Below, piece by piece: positions 25,757 through 33,417 of a DNA stretch of 64,000 nucleotides (its first letter is position 1; each line of letters opens with the position of its first letter). The stretch is taken from positions 1 through 64,000 of the forward strand of contig JAVBPR010000008.1 in NCBI GenBank assembly GCA_031549485.1. The letters are read 5' to 3'. Both the position numbers and the translations under genes were made by a program. The notes under the pieces were generated by a model. The model was given only the letters and a program-made list of their open reading frames with translations. It was not told the DNA's origin and did no database searches. Source of the DNA: JAVBPR01 sp031549485 (lineage in GTDB: Bacteria; Bacillota; Clostridia; Oscillospirales; Feifaniaceae).

Positions 25757-25951
25757 TTAATTTTCCTCCTTCTGCTCGCCGAGGACGGTCATAATTCTTG
25801 CGATAGTCTTTTTGACCTCGACAATCCTCATGGGGTTATCAAGCTGATTTATGGCGTTCTGAAAGCGGAGATTCATAAGCTCGCTTTTGTTCTTTTTTAG
25901 TGCTTCGATCATCTCGTCTTTTGACATTTCTCTTATATCTTTGATGGTCAT
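25757..25951 (-). CDS. rpmC: 50S ribosomal protein L29
   Basis: A 64-residue two-helix L29 (MTIKDIREMSKDEMIEAL; LMNLRFQNAINQLDNP). It lies at the peptide exit tunnel. Stop and next start are adjacent (rpsQ). Confidence 0.96.
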   Translation of the reverse strand: MTIKDIREMSKDEMIEALKKNKSELMNLRFQNAINQLDNPMRIVEVKKTIARIMTVLGEQKEEN

Positions 25952-25957
25952 ATCGGC

Positions 25958-26383
25958 TTATTCCCCCTTTTCCTGATCTTCACGCCTGATGAATTTACAT
26001 TTTACAGGCAGCTTGTGAGCGGCAAGGCGCATAGCTTCTCTTGCTTCTTCTTCCGGAATTCCGGCAAGCTCGAAAAGAATTCTGCCCGGTTTAACAACCG
26101 CAACCCAGTATTCCGGCGAGCCTTTACCTGAACCCATTCGGGTTTCGGCCGGCTTTTCGGTAACCGGTTTATCCGGAAATATTTTTATCCAAACTTTGCC
26201 GCCGCGCTTTGTGTATCTTGTGAGCGCGATACGGGCAGCTTCGATCTGGTTTCCGGTTATCCAGCAAGGTTCTTTGGAAACGAGGGCATATTCGCCGTAT
26301 GCTATTTTGTTTCCGCGGGTGGCAACGCCTGTCATACGTCCCCTGTGAACTCTTCTGTATTTAACTCTTTTAGGTAACAGCAT
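25958..26383 (-). CDS. rplP: 50S ribosomal protein L16
   Basis: A 141-residue L16 (MLLPKRVKYRRVHRGRMTG start; MGSGKGSPEYWVAVVKPGRILFE). Overlaps the rpsC stop by one base. Confidence 0.97.
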   Translation of the reverse strand: MLLPKRVKYRRVHRGRMTGVATRGNKIAYGEYALVSKEPCWITGNQIEAARIALTRYTKRGGKVWIKIFPDKPVTEKPAETRMGSGKGSPEYWVAVVKPGRILFELAGIPEEEAREAMRLAAHKLPVKCKFIRREDQEKGE

Positions 26384-27051
26384 TAGACTTGCCCTCCTTC
26401 CTTTTTAACGGTCCTTTTGACCGCAGGAAGAACCTCGCCTTTATATATCCAAACTTTTATGCCGATTTTGCCGTATGTTGTGTTCGCCTCGGCAAAGCCG
26501 TAGTCGATATCGGCGCGGAGCGTCTGGAGAGGAATTGTTCCCTCGTGATAATGCTCGGTTCTCGCGATTTCGGCGCCGTTAAGGCGTCCGGAAACCTGGA
26601 TTTTGATTCCTTTTGCTCCCGCTTTCATTGTGCGGAAAAGCGACTGCTTCATAGCTCTTCTGAAAGAAGATCTTTTTTCAAGTTGGGAAGCTATGCTCTC
26701 TGCGACAAGCTGAGAGGAAAGGTCCTGGTTTTTGATTTCGATAATGTTAACCGGAAGAACCGGTTTGCCGACAAGTTTTTCAACCGCAGCTCTTGTTTCT
26801 TCGATTTTCGCGCCTTTTATACCGATTGCCGAAGCCGGGCGCGCAACATGGACAAAGAGTTTTATCTTGTCGCTGCGCTCGATTTCAATGCGGGCAAGGC
26901 CGTCATTATACATTCTCTTTTTAAGAAAATCTCTTATTTTCTTGTCTTCAACAAGGGTGTCGCCAAAGGTGCTTTTCCCTGCGAACCATCTTGAATCCCA
27001 GTTTTTGATAACACCAACGCGAAGCCCGTGGGGATTAACTTTCTGTCCCAT
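26383..27051 (-). CDS. rpsC: 30S ribosomal protein S3
   Basis: A 222-residue S3 with a KH domain (SAIGIKGAKIEETRAAVEKL region) and the C-terminal RTEHYHEGTIPLQTLRADIDYG. Part of the mRNA entry site and helicase of the 30S subunit. Confidence 0.97.
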   Translation of the reverse strand: MGQKVNPHGLRVGVIKNWDSRWFAGKSTFGDTLVEDKKIRDFLKKRMYNDGLARIEIERSDKIKLFVHVARPASAIGIKGAKIEETRAAVEKLVGKPVLPVNIIEIKNQDLSSQLVAESIASQLEKRSSFRRAMKQSLFRTMKAGAKGIKIQVSGRLNGAEIARTEHYHEGTIPLQTLRADIDYGFAEANTTYGKIGIKVWIYKGEVLPAVKRTVKKEGGQV

Positions 27052-27053
27052 AC

Positions 27054-27395
27054 TTACGCCGCCTCCTTCTCTTTAAGGACTATTGTTATGTGCGAGGTTC
27101 TTTTAAGCAAACGCGACGCGCTGCCCCTCGCCCTCGGCATAACTCTTTTAAGTGTCGGACCGGCTCCGACGAAACATTCGCTGACGTAAAGCTTCTCAAC
27201 ATCCATATGGAAATTGTTTTCGGCATTTGCCGCCGCGCTTTTTATAAGCTTAACAAGGAGCTCGGACGCCGATCTCGGAGTGTGTTCCAAGATAGCCAGC
27301 GCAACCTTATAGTCCTTGCCGCGAATCAAATCAAGTACAATTTTCACCTTACGCGGCGTAATGCGCGCATGGCTAAGCTTTGCTCTTGCTTCCAT
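27054..27395 (-). CDS. rplV: 50S ribosomal protein L22
   Basis: A 113-residue L22 (ARITPRKVKIVLDLIRGK; GPTLKRVMPRARGSASRLLKRTSHI). Its loop lines the exit tunnel near the macrolide site. Confidence 0.97.
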   Translation of the reverse strand: MEARAKLSHARITPRKVKIVLDLIRGKDYKVALAILEHTPRSASELLVKLIKSAAANAENNFHMDVEKLYVSECFVGAGPTLKRVMPRARGSASRLLKRTSHITIVLKEKEAA

Positions 27396-27425
27396 TCTTC
27401 GTTTCCTCCTTTTCGTAAACTCTCT

Positions 27426-27704
27426 TTATTTAGTGTTGGATGTTTTAGAACCGCTGTGTCCTCTGTATGTTCTTGTCGGAGCAAATTCGCCGAGGCGATG
27501 ACCGACCATATCTTCGGTGATATATACCGGAACATGTTTTCTGCCGTCATGCACAGCAACTGTGTGTCCGACGAAATCCGGGAATATCGTTGATGCTCTT
27601 GACCAAGTTTTGAGAACCTTTTTCTCGCCTGTTCCATTCATCTCTTTAATTCTTTTAAATAAAGCTGCTTCTACGAAAGGTCCTTTTTTAACGCTTCTGC
27701 TCAT
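27426..27704 (-). CDS. rpsS: 30S ribosomal protein S19
   Basis: A 92-residue S19 (MSRSVKKGPFVEAALFKRI; GHRLGEFAPTRTYRGH). Follows rplB in S10-operon order. Confidence 0.97.
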   Translation of the reverse strand: MSRSVKKGPFVEAALFKRIKEMNGTGEKKVLKTWSRASTIFPDFVGHTVAVHDGRKHVPVYITEDMVGHRLGEFAPTRTYRGHSGSKTSNTK

Positions 27705-27719
27705 TTATATAACCCTCCC

Positions 27720-28553
27720 TTACTTACCACCACGGCGTTTTAAGATGAATTTGCTGCTCTTCGCCTTTGTGTTTCTGGTTTTGTATCCAAGCGCCGGCTT
27801 GCCCCACGGGGTAACCGGACCGGGACGACCGATAGGCGATTTGCCTTCACCGCCGCCGTGCGGATGGTCACACGGGTTCATAACTGAACCGCGAACTGTC
27901 GGGCGGATGCCCATGTGGCGTTTTCTGCCGGCTTTACCGATAGACACGTTTCCGTGATCCGCATTGCCGACCGCGCCGATTGTTGCAAAGCATTCGAGCC
28001 TTACAAGGCGAACTTCGGTCGAAGGAAGCCTGATATGCGCGTAGCCGTTTTCTTTTGCAAGAAGCTGGGCTGCGTTACCCGCCGCGCGGACGAGCTGGCC
28101 GCCCTTGCCCGGATAGAGCTCGATGTTGTGAATAAATGTACCGACCGGAATTGCCGAAAGGGGAAGCGCGTTGCCCGGTTTGATATCCGCTTCCGCACTG
28201 CTTATAACCGTGTCGCCCACTTTGAGGCCGAGCGGATAAAGAATATATCTTTTCTCGCCGTCGGGATAAACGATTTTGGCAATAAACGATGTTCTGCAGG
28301 GATCATACTCGATTGTGGCGACTTCGCCTTTTACGCCGACTTTATCTCTTTTGAAATCGATAATTCTGTATTTCTGTTTTGCGCCGCCGCCTTTGTGGCG
28401 AACGGTGATTCTGCCGTAGCTGTTTCTTCCGGCTTTTTTCTTAAGTGTGACGAGCAGGCTCTTCTCGGGAGCGACCTTTGAAAGCTCTTCAAATGTCAGA
28501 ACCGACATTTGACGTCTTGCCGGAGAGGTGGGTTTGTATTGTTTTATAGCCAT
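27720..28553 (-). CDS. rplB: 50S ribosomal protein L2
   Basis: A 277-residue L2 with the peptidyl-transferase-centre loop (GSVMNPCDHPHGGGEG) that holds the essential His of the HPHGGG motif. Normal length and position. Confidence 0.97.
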   Translation of the reverse strand: MAIKQYKPTSPARRQMSVLTFEELSKVAPEKSLLVTLKKKAGRNSYGRITVRHKGGGAKQKYRIIDFKRDKVGVKGEVATIEYDPCRTSFIAKIVYPDGEKRYILYPLGLKVGDTVISSAEADIKPGNALPLSAIPVGTFIHNIELYPGKGGQLVRAAGNAAQLLAKENGYAHIRLPSTEVRLVRLECFATIGAVGNADHGNVSIGKAGRKRHMGIRPTVRGSVMNPCDHPHGGGEGKSPIGRPGPVTPWGKPALGYKTRNTKAKSSKFILKRRGGK

Positions 28554-28566
28554 TTTTTACTCTCCT

Positions 28567-28860
28567 TTAATTCATTCCCTCGAAGAACTCAATGGGTTTG
28601 GAGGAAGCGGTAAGTTTGACTATCGCTTTCTTCCAAGACGGGCGGCGGCCTGTGTGAACGCCCATTCTTTTCATTTTGCCTTCGACGTTTATTGTATTTA
28701 CCGAAACAACGCTGACCTTGAAGATTTCTTCGACCGCGTATTTTATCTCGGTTTTGGACGCATCTTTTGCAACTTCAAAGGTGTAAACTTTGTTTTGTAC
28801 GCCCGCCATGCTTTTTTCGCTGATTATCGGACGGCGGATTATATCGTGTGCAGTTTTCAT
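28567..28860 (-). CDS. rplW: 50S ribosomal protein L23
   Basis: A 97-residue L23 (AHDIIRRPIISEKSM; GRRPSWKKAIVKLT). It forms the docking site for trigger factor and SRP at the exit tunnel. ATG overlaps the last base of rplD. Confidence 0.96.
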   Translation of the reverse strand: MKTAHDIIRRPIISEKSMAGVQNKVYTFEVAKDASKTEIKYAVEEIFKVSVVSVNTINVEGKMKRMGVHTGRRPSWKKAIVKLTASSKPIEFFEGMN

Positions 28861-29483
28861 TATGCGTACACCTCCTCAATTTTTTTGACAGCGTCCTTTG
28901 TGAGGACGAGTTTATCGTATTTTACGATATCGTAAACATTAAGCGTTGTTGCAATCGTTGTTTTTGTGTTTTCGATGTTTCTCGCCGATTTAACAAAATT
29001 CTGATTTACAACGTCGGTTACGACAAGCGCTTTGTTTTCCACGCCGATTGCTTTGAGCATCTCGGCCGCTGTTTTTGTTTTGATCTCCGGAAAATCGATG
29101 CTGTCGAGAATTATTACATCCCCGTCAACGACCTTCTGAGAAAGAGCGGAACAAAGGGCAAGTCTTTTTTGTTTCTTGTTCATGTCGAGCGAGTAATCGC
29201 GCGGCTTCGGGGCGAATGCAACGCCTCCGTGTGTCCACTGCGGGCTTCTTGTCGAACCCTGTCTTGCTCTGCCTGTTCCTTTCTGGCGCCATGGCTTTCT
29301 TCCGCCGCCCGCAACTTCTGCACGGGTTAAGGCACTTTGTGTGCCCTGACGTCTGTTAGCCAAAAAGGCAATCACCGCCCGGTGTATTAATGACGCGTTA
29401 ATCTTTACCGCAAAAATGCTGTCCGATACTTCAAGCGCTCCGCTATTTTTGCCGGTCATGTCTATTACTTGTAACTTAGGCAT
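28860..29483 (-). CDS. rplD: 50S ribosomal protein L4
   Basis: A 207-residue L4 with the tunnel loop (GGGRKPWRQKGTGRARQGSTR). In E. coli L4 regulates the S10 operon through its leader; the rpsJ leader in this window could be examined for that. Confidence 0.97.
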   Translation of the reverse strand: MPKLQVIDMTGKNSGALEVSDSIFAVKINASLIHRAVIAFLANRRQGTQSALTRAEVAGGGRKPWRQKGTGRARQGSTRSPQWTHGGVAFAPKPRDYSLDMNKKQKRLALCSALSQKVVDGDVIILDSIDFPEIKTKTAAEMLKAIGVENKALVVTDVVNQNFVKSARNIENTKTTIATTLNVYDIVKYDKLVLTKDAVKKIEEVYA

Positions 29484-29504
29484 TTGATTTCCTCCTTTCT
29501 AACA

Positions 29505-30143
29505 TTAAGCCTTTGCCTTAACAGCGCTCTTTACATAAAGAATGCCGTTTTTCGGGCCTGGCACAGCGCCTTTAACAACGAGAAGGTTGTTTTCGGCGTC
29601 AATTTTTACTACGTTGAGATTCTGAACTGTAACCTGCTCCGCACCGTACTGTCCGGGAAGTTTTTTGCCCGGAAGAACCCTTGAGGGATCTGTAGCGGAA
29701 CCGTTTGAGCCGGCGTGACGGTGAATCGGACCGCCGCCGTGTGAGTTTCTTTGTGTGTGTCCGTTCCATCTTTTGATGGTACCGGAATAACCGTGACCTT
29801 TGGATGTGCCTGTGATGTCAATTACATCGCCGACTTCGAAGCTGTCAACTTTGATGATATCGCCGAGATTAATATCTGCGGCATTATCGAGGTCAAATTC
29901 TTTGACATGTTTTTTGTAGCTTGCGCCCGCTTTGTCAAAGCTGCCTTTGATAGGCTTGTTAATTCTTTTTTCGGTTGTGTCACCGAATGCGATAGCAACA
30001 GATGTGTAACCGTCAACTTCCTCGGTTTTTTTCTGAAGCACCACGCAAGGGCCGGCTTCAATAACGGTAACCGGTATTACCTTTCCGCCCTCGTCGAAAA
30101 TTTGAGTCATCCCAACTTTTCTTCCGATAATTCCTTTTGCCAT
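29505..30143 (-). CDS. rplC: 50S ribosomal protein L3
   Basis: A 212-residue L3 (GIIGRKVGMTQIFDEGGKVIPVT; GHTQRNSHGGGPIHRHAGS; PGKKLPGQYG). It is normally separated from rpsJ by a few tens of bases; here 468 bp intervene, filled largely with repeats. It has its own AGGAGG. No clear new promoter was found, so it is probably transcribed by read-through. Confidence 0.97.
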   Translation of the reverse strand: MAKGIIGRKVGMTQIFDEGGKVIPVTVIEAGPCVVLQKKTEEVDGYTSVAIAFGDTTEKRINKPIKGSFDKAGASYKKHVKEFDLDNAADINLGDIIKVDSFEVGDVIDITGTSKGHGYSGTIKRWNGHTQRNSHGGGPIHRHAGSNGSATDPSRVLPGKKLPGQYGAEQVTVQNLNVVKIDAENNLLVVKGAVPGPKNGILYVKSAVKAKA

Positions 30144-30341
30144 ATATTTTCCTCCTATGGTTATTGGTTGGCGCCGCTTAATATTTGCGGTGTCAACATG
30201 ACCTTTCCGTGCCTTTTCGGCGCGTCCTTTTTTAAATACTTACGAGCGCACCTTGCGCTTTTAAAATGAAAGCGACGGTTTGCGCCTTGCCGTTTATATT
30301 TAATAAGGAAAGAAAGTTCTTAATAATTTTTTGCCCGTTTC

Positions 30342-30616
30342 GGGCAGTTGCGCTCTCGCACATTAGACAATCATGCTCCGCTTGTCTGCTGTTCCATAAA
30401 AATTTCTTTCCTCCCGCTTCGCTTGCCTTCGGCAACCGAACGCCGTGTCGTCAGAGCATTTTTATGGGCAGCCCGCGCTATAAGCACATTAGACAATCAT
30501 GCTCCGCTTGTTCGCTTCTCCGTCAATTTGTCGCTGTGTCCCGCTGTCCGGCTACCGCCGGCCACGCCGTGTCCTCGCGCCAAATTTTCGGGCGACCTGC
30601 GCTCTCGCACATTAGA
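30342..30616. repeat. Two tandem copies of a 123-126 bp palindromic repeat inside the S10 operon
   Basis: Unit A is 30342-30465, unit B 30466-30589, and a terminal 27-bp piece runs to 30616, overlapping the rpsJ stop codon. Each unit starts GGGC..GCGCT..CACATTAGACAATCATGCTCCGC and can fold. Unit A has an outer stem 30394-30403/30458-30467 and an inner stem 30423-30427/30431-30435. Unit B has 30520-30530/30581-30591 and 30548-30552/30557-30561. The stem sequences differ between units, but pairing is kept. A third copy lies at 48397-48550 in the same orientation relative to its neighbouring gene. Confidence 0.85.
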
Positions 30617-30920
30617 TCTTCAAGTCGATATCAACGCCTGCCGGCATTTCAAGACTCATAAGCGCGTCCATCGTTTTCGGTGTCGGTTTTATGATGTCGA
30701 TAAGGCGTTTGTGTGTGCGCGACTCGAACTGCTCGCGGCTGTCTTTATACTTGTGAACCGCGCGAAGGATTGTAACAATCTCTTTCTTGGTCGGAAGCGG
30801 AATCGGTCCCGAAACCTGTGCGCCCGAGCGGATTGCTGCGTCAACAATCTTTTCTGCCGACTGGTCGACAAGGTTGTGATCATAGCTTTTGAGTCTGATT
30901 CTGATGTTTTTTGCTGCCAT
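30612..30920 (-). CDS. rpsJ: 30S ribosomal protein S10
   Basis: A 102-residue S10 (IRIRLKSYDHNLVDQSAEKIVDA; RTHKRLIDIIKPTPKTMDALM). It is the first gene of the whole ribosomal run and also the site of NusB binding in antitermination. Its TAA stop lies within the end of the downstream repeat. Confidence 0.97.
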   Translation of the reverse strand: MAAKNIRIRLKSYDHNLVDQSAEKIVDAAIRSGAQVSGPIPLPTKKEIVTILRAVHKYKDSREQFESRTHKRLIDIIKPTPKTMDALMSLEMPAGVDIDLKI

Positions 30921-31271
30921 TTTTTCCTCCTACATATTAAATAAGGTAATTTGGCGTTTAAGTAACTTCGAGCAAAATCCTACCACCTGGCCGGGTGTTT
31001 CTTTTTCAGGGCTTAAAAATACCGGATACAAACTGCGGCAGTTGTAATCCGGACATAATCCCACTGTAAAACACTTCCCGCTCATCGTGTGCCGCAACGC
31101 ACATTGCCACAAGGAAGGACAGGCGCATTTATAAAAAATGCTGCTCGCTAAGGCGGAGCTTAAATATCCCGCCGTAAAAAAGCCGACCGTCAAAGCGGCC
31201 ATGCTCCACGGAAAAACCCGACCGTTAAGCCCGGACGGCAACCTCCCGCATCATCGCATACTTAATCACGC
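30921..31271 (-). promoter_or_regulatory. Long structured 5' leader of rpsJ
   Basis: About 350 nt between the promoter and rpsJ carry no convincing gene. A 103-codon frame on the minus strand (30930-31241) lacks a ribosome site and a plausible protein pattern. Several inverted repeats are visible, such as CCGGAT (31022-31027) with ATCCGG (31047-31052) enclosing a second 5-bp stem, and a GCTCCGC/GCGAGC pair near 31142-31162. A ribosomal-protein-bound or antitermination leader is the natural inference. I cannot name an Rfam family with certainty. Confidence 0.5.
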
Positions 31272-31277
31272 TAATAT

Positions 31278-31306
31278 AGAATACATTATTATTTATCGCA
31301 TTGCAA
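31278..31306 (-). promoter_or_regulatory. Promoter of the S10-spc-alpha run
   Basis: On the minus strand TTGCAA (31301-31306) and TATTCT (31278-31283) are 17 bp apart in a very A/T-rich stretch. Confidence 0.6.
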
Positions 31307-31354
31307 GCATTTTTTCGATTTTTATTTAAAATTTGTTTTATAACATTAAAATCA

Positions 31355-31382
31355 TTGACAATAATTTAATAAAGGGTAAAAT
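31355..31382 (+). promoter_or_regulatory. Promoter of the KimA-like gene
   Basis: A perfect TTGACA (31355-31360) and TAAAAT (31377-31382) are separated by 16 bp. The predicted leader is only about 48 nt, too short for a ydaO-type c-di-AMP riboswitch. Confidence 0.75.
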
Positions 31383-31436
31383 ACTAAGATATTGTATATA
31401 TTATACGTTATTTTTTACGAAAAACGGAGAAAAAAA

Positions 31437-33317
31437 GTGAAAACTTTAAAAAACTTCTTTTTAGGGCGTGCGCTTTCAAACGACCAGCTTAAAGGAGAAA
31501 AGCTTTCAAGGCTCTGGGGCCTGCCGATTATGGCGAGCGACGCCGTTTCCTCTGTTGCATATGCGGTTGAGGAAATCCTCATGGCGCTTGTCCCGATAAT
31601 AGGCTTTTTAGCTGTTCGCTATGTCGGGCTTGTTAGTTTGCCTATAATTTTTCTTCTTCTGGTTTTGATTTTTTCCTATACACAAATTATCAACCATTAT
31701 CCAAACGGCGGCGGTTCATATGTTGTTTCAAAGGAAAATTTTGGGCGCAGACCCTCCCTGCTTGCCGCCGCTTGCCTCATTATTGACTATATTATGACCG
31801 TCGCGGTCAGTATCTCCTCTTCGACCGCCGCGATAATCGCCGCCGTGCCGGAGCTTGAAGACTACCGAATTATTATTTCAATTGTTTGTGTCGGGATTAT
31901 CACCCTGATCAATCTGCGCGGGATAAGCGAAAGCTCAAAAATATTCGGCATTCCCACCTACGCGTTTATAATTTCGATGGCAGCTTTGATTGTTATCGGA
32001 TTTGTCCGTTTTTTCAGCGGAACTCTCACTCCCATCGATTATACCGGCGTATCCACAGGCGTCGAGGCTCTCGGCGGGATGACCTTGTTTCTATTCCTGC
32101 GAGCATTTTCTTCCGGCTGTTCCGCCTTAACCGGAGTGGAAGCCGTCAGCAATGCGATTCCGAGCTTCAAAGAACCTTCGCAAAAAACGGCGAAACAGGT
32201 TCTCTTTTTGCTCGGCGCGATAATCGTTTTCATCTTCGGCGGAACAAGCTTTTTAGCCGGCCATCTTAAAGTTATTCCTATCGAGGGAACCACAGTTATG
32301 TCGCAGATGGCAAACGCGATTTTCGGAAACGGCGTATTTTTCTATATCCTGCAATTCACCACCTCGCTTATTCTTCTTCTGGCCGCGAACACCGCATATA
32401 ACGGGCTTCCGATTCTTCTTTCTATTCTCGCCAAAGACCGGTACATGCCGCGCCAGTTTTCGCACCGCGGAACAAAGCTGAGTTTTTCAAACGGCATAAT
32501 TTTCATCTTTATTGCCGCCGCCTTGCTGCTTATAGTTTTCAAGGCCGACACCCATAAACTTATTCCGTTTTACGCGGTCGGCGTTTTCGTTTCCTTTACC
32601 ATTTCGCAGGCCGGAATGTTTGTGAAATGGGCAAAATCCCGCGAAAAAGGCTGGCATTATAAATCGCTGATAAACGGTATCGGCGCTTTAATGACCTTTG
32701 TCGGCACTATTGTAGTGTTTGTCACAAAGTTTTCTCACGGTTCCTGGGTTCTTCTTATCGCCATTCCCCTAATTATGGCTTTCATGTCCTTCACTCACAG
32801 CCACTATTTCCGTTTCGAAAAGGAAATAAGCATGGAGGGATATGATTATGTCTATACGCCGAGCCCTAGCTCGGACACACTTCCCTGCATTGTTTTGATT
32901 CATAACATGAACAAAGCGGCGATGAAAACCTTTGATTATGCAAAGAATATTTCGTCAAACCTTATCGCGCTTCATATTTCGACCAACCAAAGGCACACCG
33001 AAACGCTGAAAGCGCAGTGGGAAAACTTCGGCATAGGCATTCCGCTTACCGTTATCGAAGCTCCCTATCGTGATATTTTAGGCCCGCTCGAGCAATTTGT
33101 TTCGGAACAGGAGGCAAAGCTCGGCAAACGCGAAGATCTAACCATTATTTTAACAAAATTCGTCGGCAACGGAATTATCGATGATATTTTCCATAATCAG
33201 ACGTCGTTTTTTATCGAAAGTATTTTGCAGAAGCATAAAAACGTCGTCACCGCGCTCGTTCCGTATATTTACAGCAACAAAAAAACGCGCGCCGAAAACG
33301 CGGCAAATTCAAAATAA
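31437..33317 (+). CDS. kimA: KimA-like potassium transporter (APC superfamily)
   Basis: A 626-residue membrane protein with about 12 helices and a cytoplasmic C-terminal domain of roughly 150 residues. Blocks such as ASDAVSSVAYAVEEIL, YPNGGGSYVVSKENFG, AFSSGCSALTGVEAVSNAIP and AKDRYMPRQFSHRG closely follow B. subtilis KimA (YdaO), a high-affinity potassium importer. The C-terminal part has the USP-like alternation seen there (VLIHNMNKAAMKTFDYAKNIS). The frame starts at a TTG at 31392, but GGAG at 31426-31429 directs initiation at GTG 31437. Unlike many kimA genes it has no room for a c-di-AMP riboswitch; c-di-AMP could still act on the protein. A generic amino acid permease is the alternative. 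Confidence 0.85.
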   Translation: MKTLKNFFLGRALSNDQLKGEKLSRLWGLPIMASDAVSSVAYAVEEILMALVPIIGFLAVRYVGLVSLPIIFLLLVLIFSYTQIINHYPNGGGSYVVSKENFGRRPSLLAAACLIIDYIMTVAVSISSSTAAIIAAVPELEDYRIIISIVCVGIITLINLRGISESSKIFGIPTYAFIISMAALIVIGFVRFFSGTLTPIDYTGVSTGVEALGGMTLFLFLRAFSSGCSALTGVEAVSNAIPSFKEPSQKTAKQVLFLLGAIIVFIFGGTSFLAGHLKVIPIEGTTVMSQMANAIFGNGVFFYILQFTTSLILLLAANTAYNGLPILLSILAKDRYMPRQFSHRGTKLSFSNGIIFIFIAAALLLIVFKADTHKLIPFYAVGVFVSFTISQAGMFVKWAKSREKGWHYKSLINGIGALMTFVGTIVVFVTKFSHGSWVLLIAIPLIMAFMSFTHSHYFRFEKEISMEGYDYVYTPSPSSDTLPCIVLIHNMNKAAMKTFDYAKNISSNLIALHISTNQRHTETLKAQWENFGIGIPLTVIEAPYRDILGPLEQFVSEQEAKLGKREDLTIILTKFVGNGIIDDIFHNQTSFFIESILQKHKNVVTALVPYIYSNKKTRAENAANSK

Positions 33318-33330
33318 AACAGCAAACGTA

Positions 33331-33360
33331 AAATCCCCGCTTTTAAAAGCGGGGATTTAT
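33331..33360 (+). terminator. Terminator after the KimA-like gene
   Basis: AAATCCCCGCTTTT pairs with AAAAGCGGGGATTT (33331-33357), followed by a T-rich tract. Confidence 0.88.
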
Positions 33361-33417
33361 TTTATATTTTTCTCTTTCATTGCATATAGATTAACTAATA
33401 TTGCGAAGGAGGAATAA

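Noticed and set aside
30930..31241. 103-codon frame on the minus strand upstream of rpsJ
   Set aside because: No ribosome binding site, Cys-rich and irregular composition, and it covers the folded leader; more likely non-coding.
31242..31436. ydaO-type c-di-AMP riboswitch for the KimA-like gene
   Set aside because: The space between the promoter and start codon is only about 50 nt and no matching motifs were seen.
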